64,000 nucleotides of DNA, from contig NZ_PZKG01000007.1 of the NCBI RefSeq assembly GCF_003034985.1, positions 1 through 64,000 on the forward strand. The letters are read 5' to 3'. The notes below the pieces were generated by a model. The model was not told the DNA's origin. It ran no database searches and saw nothing but the letters and a program-made list of their open reading frames with translations. Positions 59,720 to 64,000 of this stretch are shown here, one piece after another. Positions within the stretch are counted from its first letter, which is position 1; each line of letters starts with the position of its first letter. This DNA is from Cereibacter changlensis JA139. Lineage in GTDB: Bacteria; Pseudomonadota; Alphaproteobacteria; Rhodobacterales; Rhodobacteraceae. The position numbers were made by a program, and so were the translations under genes.

Positions 59720-60817
59720 TCAGCCGCTGAACAGGAAATGCAGCACGTCGCCGTCCTTGACCTCGTAGGTCTTGCCCTCGACGCGGAACTTGCCGGCCTC
59801 CTTGGCGCCGCTCTCGCCCTTGCCGGCGACGTAATCGTCATAGGCGATGGTCTCGGCGCGGATGAAGCCCTTCTCGAAATCGCCATGGATCACGCCCGCC
59901 GCCTGCGGCGCCATCATGCCCTTGGTGATCGTCCAGGCGCGGGCCTCCTTGGGGCCGACGGTGAAATAGGTCTGCAGGCCCAGCAGCTCGTAGCCGGCGC
60001 GGATCAGCCGGTCGAGCCCGGCCTCGTGCAGGCCCATCTCCTCGAGGAACATCTCGGCCTCCTCGGCGGCGAGCTGGCTGATCTCCTCCTCGATCCGGGC
60101 CGAGATCACCACCGTGGCGGCCCCTTGAGCCTTCGCCATCTCGGCGACGCGGGCCGATTGGGAATTGCCGTTGGCGGCGCAGGATTCCTCGACGTTGCAG
60201 ACATAGAGCACCGGCTTCGAGGTCAGCAGCTGCAGCAGCCGCCAGTTGCGGCTGTCATCCTCCGAGACGGTGACGCTGCGCGCGGGCTTGCCGGCCTCCA
60301 GCGCCGCCAGCGCCTGGCGCAGCAGCCGGTCCTGGTCAAGCGAATCCTTGTCGCCGCCCTTCAGCTTGCGGGCGAGGTTGGCCAGCCGCCGCTCGATCGA
60401 TTCCATGTCGGCCAGCATCAGCTCGGTCTCGATGGTCTCGGCATCGGCCACCGGGTCGATGCGGCCCTCGACATGGGTGATGTCGCCATCCTCGAAGCAG
60501 CGCAGCACATGGGCGATGGCGTCGCATTCGCGGATGTTGGCGAGGAACTGGTTGCCGAGGCCCTCGCCCTTCGAGGCGCCGCGCACGAGGCCGGCGATGT
60601 CGACGAAGGTCATGCGGGTCGGGATGATCTGCTTGGAGCCGGCGATGGCCGCCAGCGTCTCCAGCCGCGCGTCGGGGACGGCGACCTCGCCGACGTTCGG
60701 CTCGATGGTGCAGAACGGGAAGTTGGCCGCCTGCGCCGCGGCGGTGCGGGTCAGCGCGTTGAAGAGCGTGGATTTGCCCACGTTCGGCAAGCCGACGATG
60801 CCCATACGAAAGCCCAT
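59720..60817 (-). CDS. ychF: Redox-regulated ATPase/GTPase YchF (OLA1 homologue)
   Basis: A 365-residue Obg-related P-loop NTPase that prefers ATP and contacts ribosomes and stress responses. G1 motif 'GLPNVGKST' near the start, '[20 protein letters not shown]', and a C-terminal TGS domain ('[15 protein letters not shown]', ending '[12 protein letters not shown]'). I chose ATG 60817 ([11 protein letters not shown]) with CGGAG upstream; the frame continues three codons further from a GTG. Length agrees with family. Confidence 0.95.
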   Translation of the reverse strand: MGFRMGIVGLPNVGKSTLFNALTRTAAAQAANFPFCTIEPNVGEVAVPDARLETLAAIAGSKQIIPTRMTFVDIAGLVRGASKGEGLGNQFLANIRECDAIAHVLRCFEDGDITHVEGRIDPVADAETIETELMLADMESIERRLANLARKLKGGDKDSLDQDRLLRQALAALEAGKPARSVTVSEDDSRNWRLLQLLTSKPVLYVCNVEESCAANGNSQSARVAEMAKAQGAATVVISARIEEEISQLAAEEAEMFLEEMGLHEAGLDRLIRAGYELLGLQTYFTVGPKEARAWTITKGMMAPQAAGVIHGDFEKGFIRAETIAYDDYVAGKGESGAKEAGKFRVEGKTYEVKDGDVLHFLFSG

Positions 60818-60984
60818 GACACGCACTCCGATTGAAGGTTTGCCGCTTCATAGGCAAGGGGCGGTCGCAAGGCAAGGCGGGCAGGGCGGAAAGCCCCGCC
60901 GCGCCGCCCCATTGATTTTCCCGCGCGCCTGTCGCACACCCGTCCGCGACAGGCGCGGCGCAGGCAATGGGCGGAGACGGAACG

Positions 60985-61776
60985 ATGACACGGATTGACG
61001 ACAGCTTCGCGCGGCTCAGGGCCGAGGGGAAGAAGGCTTTCGTGGCCTATATCATGGCGGGCGACCCGGATCTGGAGACCTCGCTTGCGGTGATGAAGGG
61101 GCTGCCGGCGGCGGGGGTGGACGTGATCGAGCTGGGCATGCCCTTCACCGATCCGATGGCGGATGGCGAGACGATCCAGCTGGCCGGGCAGCGGGCGCTG
61201 GAGGGCGGCCAGACGCTGGAGAAGACGCTGGCGATGGCGCGGGCCTTCCGCGAGGGCGACCAGAAGACGCCGATCGTGATGATGGGCTATTACAACCCGA
61301 TCTATTCGCGCGGGGTGGAGCGTTTTCTGGCTGACGCGCGTGAGGCCGGGATCGACGGGCTGATCGTCGTCGATCTGCCGCCGGAGGAGGACAGCGAGCT
61401 TTGTCTGCCGGCGCAGGCGGCGGGGATCAACTTCATCCGGCTGGCGACGCCGACGACCGATGCGAAGCGGCTGCCCACGGTGCTGCAGAATACCTCGGGC
61501 TTCGTCTATTACGTCTCGATCACCGGGATCACCGGGGCGGGGGCGGCGCGGCCCGAGGATGTGGCGCCGGAGGTGGCGCGGATCAAGGCGGCGACCGACC
61601 TGCCGGTGATCGTCGGCTTCGGCATCACCACGCCCGAGGCGGCCCAGGGCATCGCCGGCATCGCCGACGGCTGCGTGGTCGGCTCGGCCATCGTCAAGCT
61701 GATCGGTGAGGGACGGCCGGCAGCCGAGGTGCTGGAACGGGTGGCGGCGCTGGCCGCGGGGGCGCATGCGGCCTGA
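60985..61776 (+). CDS. trpA: Tryptophan synthase alpha subunit
   Basis: Cleaves indole-3-glycerol phosphate to indole, passed to TrpB. The protein is 263 residues, a TIM barrel with the catalytic Glu in '[15 protein letters not shown]' (followed by the Asp partner), '[11 protein letters not shown]', and '[10 protein letters not shown]'/'VVGSAIVK' for phosphate binding. ATG at 60985 behind GGAG; an ATG six codons earlier lacks a site. trpB and trpF are not in the window, so trpA stands apart here. The stop is followed at once by a palindrome. Confidence 0.95.
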   Translation: MTRIDDSFARLRAEGKKAFVAYIMAGDPDLETSLAVMKGLPAAGVDVIELGMPFTDPMADGETIQLAGQRALEGGQTLEKTLAMARAFREGDQKTPIVMMGYYNPIYSRGVERFLADAREAGIDGLIVVDLPPEEDSELCLPAQAAGINFIRLATPTTDAKRLPTVLQNTSGFVYYVSITGITGAGAARPEDVAPEVARIKAATDLPVIVGFGITTPEAAQGIAGIADGCVVGSAIVKLIGEGRPAAEVLERVAALAAGAHAA

Positions 61777-61794
61777 TTTTCACGCGTGAAAATC
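61775..61794. repeat. Perfect 20-bp palindrome at the trpA stop
   Basis: GATTTTCACG / CGTGAAAATC, a complete dyad overlapping the trpA stop codon, with CC and GG extending the arms outward. As RNA it forms a stem of about 11 bp with a CGCG loop. It resembles but is not a parS site. Confidence 0.75.
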
Positions 61795-61818
61795 GGGTCA
61801 GAAGACTGATATTGCTGG

Positions 61819-61868
61819 AAAAACAAAGCGCCGTTAACTCTTTGGCAAGAGTTGGGGCGCTTCGTTTT
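61819..61868. terminator. Bidirectional terminator between trpA and the DUF805 gene
   Basis: A long hairpin: outer AAAAC/GTTTT, middle AAGCGCC/GGCGCTT, inner AACTCTT-TGGC-AAGAGTT. It ends in GCGCTTCGTTTT on the plus strand and GCGCTTTGTTTTT on the minus strand, so it can end both convergent transcripts. Confidence 0.85.
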
Positions 61869-61920
61869 CGCAGGGCGGGTCGCTACGTTCCACGGGCTGC
61901 CCTGCAGAACAGGCCGGAGG

Positions 61921-62289
61921 TCAGAAGGTGTCGAGCGGGTCCGGCCCGTGCCGGTTGCGGCGCGCCTCGCTCTGGATGCAGAACCACCAGATCAGGATCA
62001 CCGCGCCGAGCACCGGCACGAAGACCAGAAACAGCCAGTGACCCGGCTTGCCGATGTCATGCAGCCGGCGGACCGCCACGGCGATCAACGGACCCAGCAG
62101 CAGCGCCGCGACGCCGAGGACCAGCGGCCCGGGAAAGCCTGCACCGCTGAACAGGCGGATTTCGAGAGAAGCAGCGCAAGCGATGAGCAGCGTCGCGAGG
62201 GCGACAAAGCTCCAGAATTCGGTACGCGTCGCCCTTCCGCGACTGCTGGCGACATTGCGCAGAATTTGCCCAAGATGTGGGAAGTCCAT
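61921..62289 (-). CDS. DUF805-family inner-membrane protein
   Basis: A 122-residue protein with three or four hydrophobic helices and the DUF805 signature: 'GRATRTEFWSFVAL', 'AVAVRRLHDIGKPGHWLF' and 'WWFCIQ'. Start ATG 62289 is supported by AGGGGG eight bases upstream. Function unknown; other DUF805 proteins occur as small membrane modules. The upstream region carries several inverted repeats. Confidence 0.9.
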   Translation of the reverse strand: MDFPHLGQILRNVASSRGRATRTEFWSFVALATLLIACAASLEIRLFSGAGFPGPLVLGVAALLLGPLIAVAVRRLHDIGKPGHWLFLVFVPVLGAVILIWWFCIQSEARRNRHGPDPLDTF

Positions 62290-62543
62290 TCGGTTAACCC
62301 CCTTAATACACGCACAGGTTGCATGGCGCGGCCGTCTGCCGCAACCTGCGGTAACCCACCGAACTACATGCATTTTCTTCTTATGTAGCATCGTGGAGGT
62401 CTACAACTTCAAGCTGTTTCTTCCGCTGCCAAGTCGTCCAAGGCGGGCACTGGAGCGAGAATTTTCCGCCATTGTGGCGCGAGGAACCGCTTTCCCTTAC
62501 GGTGCGTTACCGACCGTTACTTCCTGTCACGGAGAGCGGAACC

Positions 62544-62798
62544 ATGGGAATCATCTGGACCATCATCATCGGCTTCATCGCGGGGCTCATCGCCAAGTTC
62601 ATCACGCCGGGTGACAACGAACCCTCGGGTTTCATCCTCACCACCATTCTCGGTATCGTGGGGGCCTTCGTGGCGACCTGGCTCGGCCAGGCTCTGGGCT
62701 GGTACTCGGCGGGCGAGGGCGCGGGGCTGATCGGGGCCATCGTCGGCGCGATCATCGTGCTCGTCATCTGGGGCATGGTGTCGAAGAAACGCGCCTGA
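62544..62798 (+). CDS. GlsB/YeaQ/YmgE-family stress-response membrane protein
   Basis: An 84-residue transglycosylase-associated-type protein with three hydrophobic helices: 'IIWTIIIGFIAGLIAKFITPG' (split as the first helix and loop), a 'GFILTTILGIVGAFVATWLG' helix and 'GAIVGAIIVLVIWGMV'. ATG 62544 follows GGAGAG. Members are often induced by general stress. Function unclear. Confidence 0.9.
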   Translation: MGIIWTIIIGFIAGLIAKFITPGDNEPSGFILTTILGIVGAFVATWLGQALGWYSAGEGAGLIGAIVGAIIVLVIWGMVSKKRA

Positions 62799-62894
62799 CC
62801 GGCGCGGGGCAGGACGCTGCGCGGCTGCGGACGGGCCGCGCGGTCCCGTCCGACCCCGCTTCCCCATCGGTCCGGCATGGCTTAAGGTGCGGTC

Positions 62895-63701
62895 ATGCCG
62901 GATACGGGGGACGAAGCGGTGCAACAGCCGGAGACGGTCAACGTCATCTGCATGAAATGGGGCTCGCTCTACGGGCCTGAATACGTGAACAATCTGGCGC
63001 GCGGCGTGGCGCGCCACCTGAAGCGGCCCCACCGCTTCGTCTGCTTCACCGATGATGAAAGCGGGCTCGACGCCGGCATCGAGGCGCTGCCGATGCCGGA
63101 GCTCGACCTGCCCGCGGGCAAGACCGACCGGCGCTGGCGCAAGCTGGCGCTGTTCCGCAGCGATCTGGCGGGGCTTCGCGGCACGGGGCTGTTTCTCGAT
63201 CTGGATCTGGTGATCGTCGACGATCTGGAGCCGTTCTTCGCCCATCCGGGCAAGTTCCTCATCATCCGCGACGACGATCTGTTCCGCGCCAAGCCGCTGC
63301 GCCGGGTGAACCCCGAGCGGGACCGCTTCTTGCATTCGGTCGGCAATTCCTCGGTCTTCCGCTACGAGATCGGCGCGCACGCCTATATCCACGACGCCTA
63401 TGTGGCCGATCCCGAGGCGGCGATGGCGAAGTACGAGATCTCGCAGCAGTTCCAGAGCGCGCAACTGGCCGCGCATGGCGACCTGGCCTATTGGCCGAGC
63501 GACTGGTGCGTCAGCTTCAAGAACGCCTGCGTGCCGCGCGGGCTGCGCAGCTATCTCGGCGATCCGGTGCTGCCGGAGGGCGCGAAGATCGTGGTCTTTG
63601 CCGGCAATCCGAAGATGACCGAGGTGCTGGAGGGCGGTGGGCAGCGCTGGTATCGGCGGATCGGCGATATCGGCTGGCTGAGGAAGGCGTGGCAGGGCTG
63701 A
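62895..63701 (+). CDS. Glycosyltransferase-like protein (GT-A fold)
   Basis: A 268-residue protein with a nucleotide-sugar transferase look: 'VNVICMKWGSLYGPEYVNNLARG', 'RFVCFTDDESG', and a DxD-type 'GLFLDLDLVIVDDLEPFF' near residue 97. Late 'LPEGAKIVVFAGNPKM' matches the same group. Probably adds a sugar to a surface or capsular polymer. Starts at ATG 62895 and is coupled to the next gene (stop and start share a base). Confidence 0.75.
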   Translation: MPDTGDEAVQQPETVNVICMKWGSLYGPEYVNNLARGVARHLKRPHRFVCFTDDESGLDAGIEALPMPELDLPAGKTDRRWRKLALFRSDLAGLRGTGLFLDLDLVIVDDLEPFFAHPGKFLIIRDDDLFRAKPLRRVNPERDRFLHSVGNSSVFRYEIGAHAYIHDAYVADPEAAMAKYEISQQFQSAQLAAHGDLAYWPSDWCVSFKNACVPRGLRSYLGDPVLPEGAKIVVFAGNPKMTEVLEGGGQRWYRRIGDIGWLRKAWQG

Positions 63702-64000
63702 TGCTGGGCGATGTGATCCGCGAGTGGAAGCGCAAGCGGCGGGTTGCCGCGGCGCTGGCCGAGCTGGAGGGGCGCACGGTGACCGGGCGGCCGCATGGCC
63801 TGCCGGCGCCGCTGGTGGTGTCGCTGACCAGCTATCCCGGGCGGTTCGGCACGCTGGCCTTGACGCTGCGCGCCGTGCTGCGCCAGACGGTGCGGGCCGA
63901 CCGGGTGGTCTTGTGGCTTGCCGCTGAGGATGTGGGGCAGCTGCCGCCCGAGGTGCTGGCGCTGAAGGCCGAGGGGCTGGAGATCGGGCTTTGCGAGGAT
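63701..64000 (+). CDS. Glycosyltransferase-like protein, 5' part (continues past window)
   Basis: The first 100 codons of a gene whose ATG overlaps the previous stop (TGATG). The peptide has a basic N-terminus ('VIREWKRKRRVAAAL'), then 'PLVVSLTSYPGRFGTLALTLRA' and 'QTVRADRVVLWLA', the opening pattern of a group of family-2-like glycosyltransferases I recognise from Rhodobacteraceae. The DxD motif and rest lie outside the window. With the preceding gene it starts a glycosyltransferase cluster. Confidence 0.7.
   Translation, partial: MLGDVIREWKRKRRVAAALAELEGRTVTGRPHGLPAPLVVSLTSYPGRFGTLALTLRAVLRQTVRADRVVLWLAAEDVGQLPPEVLALKAEGLEIGLCED

Noticed and set aside
61775-61794. parS centromere site
   Set aside because: Related in look (TTTCACG...CGTGAAA) but with two extra central bases compared with TTTCACGTGAAA-type sites, and no parAB genes nearby.

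Overview
The window is a high-G+C chromosomal segment of an alphaproteobacterium, almost certainly a member of the Rhodobacteraceae (Rhodobacter/Paracoccus/roseobacter group). The evidence is a stand-alone F1-ATPase operon (atpHAGDC) without F0 genes, a CIRCE-controlled groESL operon, a family II inorganic pyrophosphatase, an iron-sulfur bacterial cryptochrome/photolyase, and many small proteins of a Rhodobacterales type. Coding density is very high. Most genes are core housekeeping genes, and I see no insertion sequence, prophage or CRISPR array.

Layout. 1-3.5 kb: clpA (cut by the window edge), gloB and a methyltransferase-like gene. 3.8-8.7 kb: the F1 ATP synthase operon, ending in a clear terminator. 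8.8-15 kb: a minus-strand run with prs, a threonine-aldolase-like gene, a YcgN cysteine-cluster protein, ribF, a MaoC hydratase, a HAD phosphatase and ppaC. 15.2-20.5 kb: a small membrane-type peptide, a TraB/GumN protein, groES-groEL with CIRCE, a Gre-like factor and a lipase-like hydrolase.

20.7-27.3 kb: a divergent amino-acid catabolism and uptake locus. A TetR regulator is translationally coupled to an AruH-like aminotransferase and an AruI-like ThDP decarboxylase (the arginine transaminase pathway), facing a four-gene polar amino-acid ABC importer. 28-37 kb: a glyoxylate/hydroxypyruvate reductase, then an apparent operon hutG-like / glutamine-synthetase-like / aldehyde dehydrogenase / iron alcohol dehydrogenase / DadA-like oxidase, divergent from an RpiR regulator. 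This operon could form a gamma-glutamylated-amine degradation route. 37-43.7 kb: the cell-shape operon mreB-mreC-mreD-mrdA-rodA with a coupled 2-hydroxyacid dehydrogenase.

44-64 kb: an acyltransferase; leuA preceded by a leucine-rich, apparently leaderless leader peptide; an SDR/photolyase pair; an 18-repeat MORN protein; nadE; a frameshifted PfkB kinase; wrbA; an M48 lipoprotein; several small proteins; dgkA; rimO; a DUF3883 nuclease-like gene; tRNA-Ser(GCU); ychF; trpA; small membrane proteins; and the start of a glycosyltransferase pair that continues past the window.

The signals most worth following are the leuA leader (attenuation), the gamma-glutamylation gene set, the aru/ABC/TetR locus with its operator-like palindrome, the isolated DUF3883 gene and a small family of gene-end repeats.
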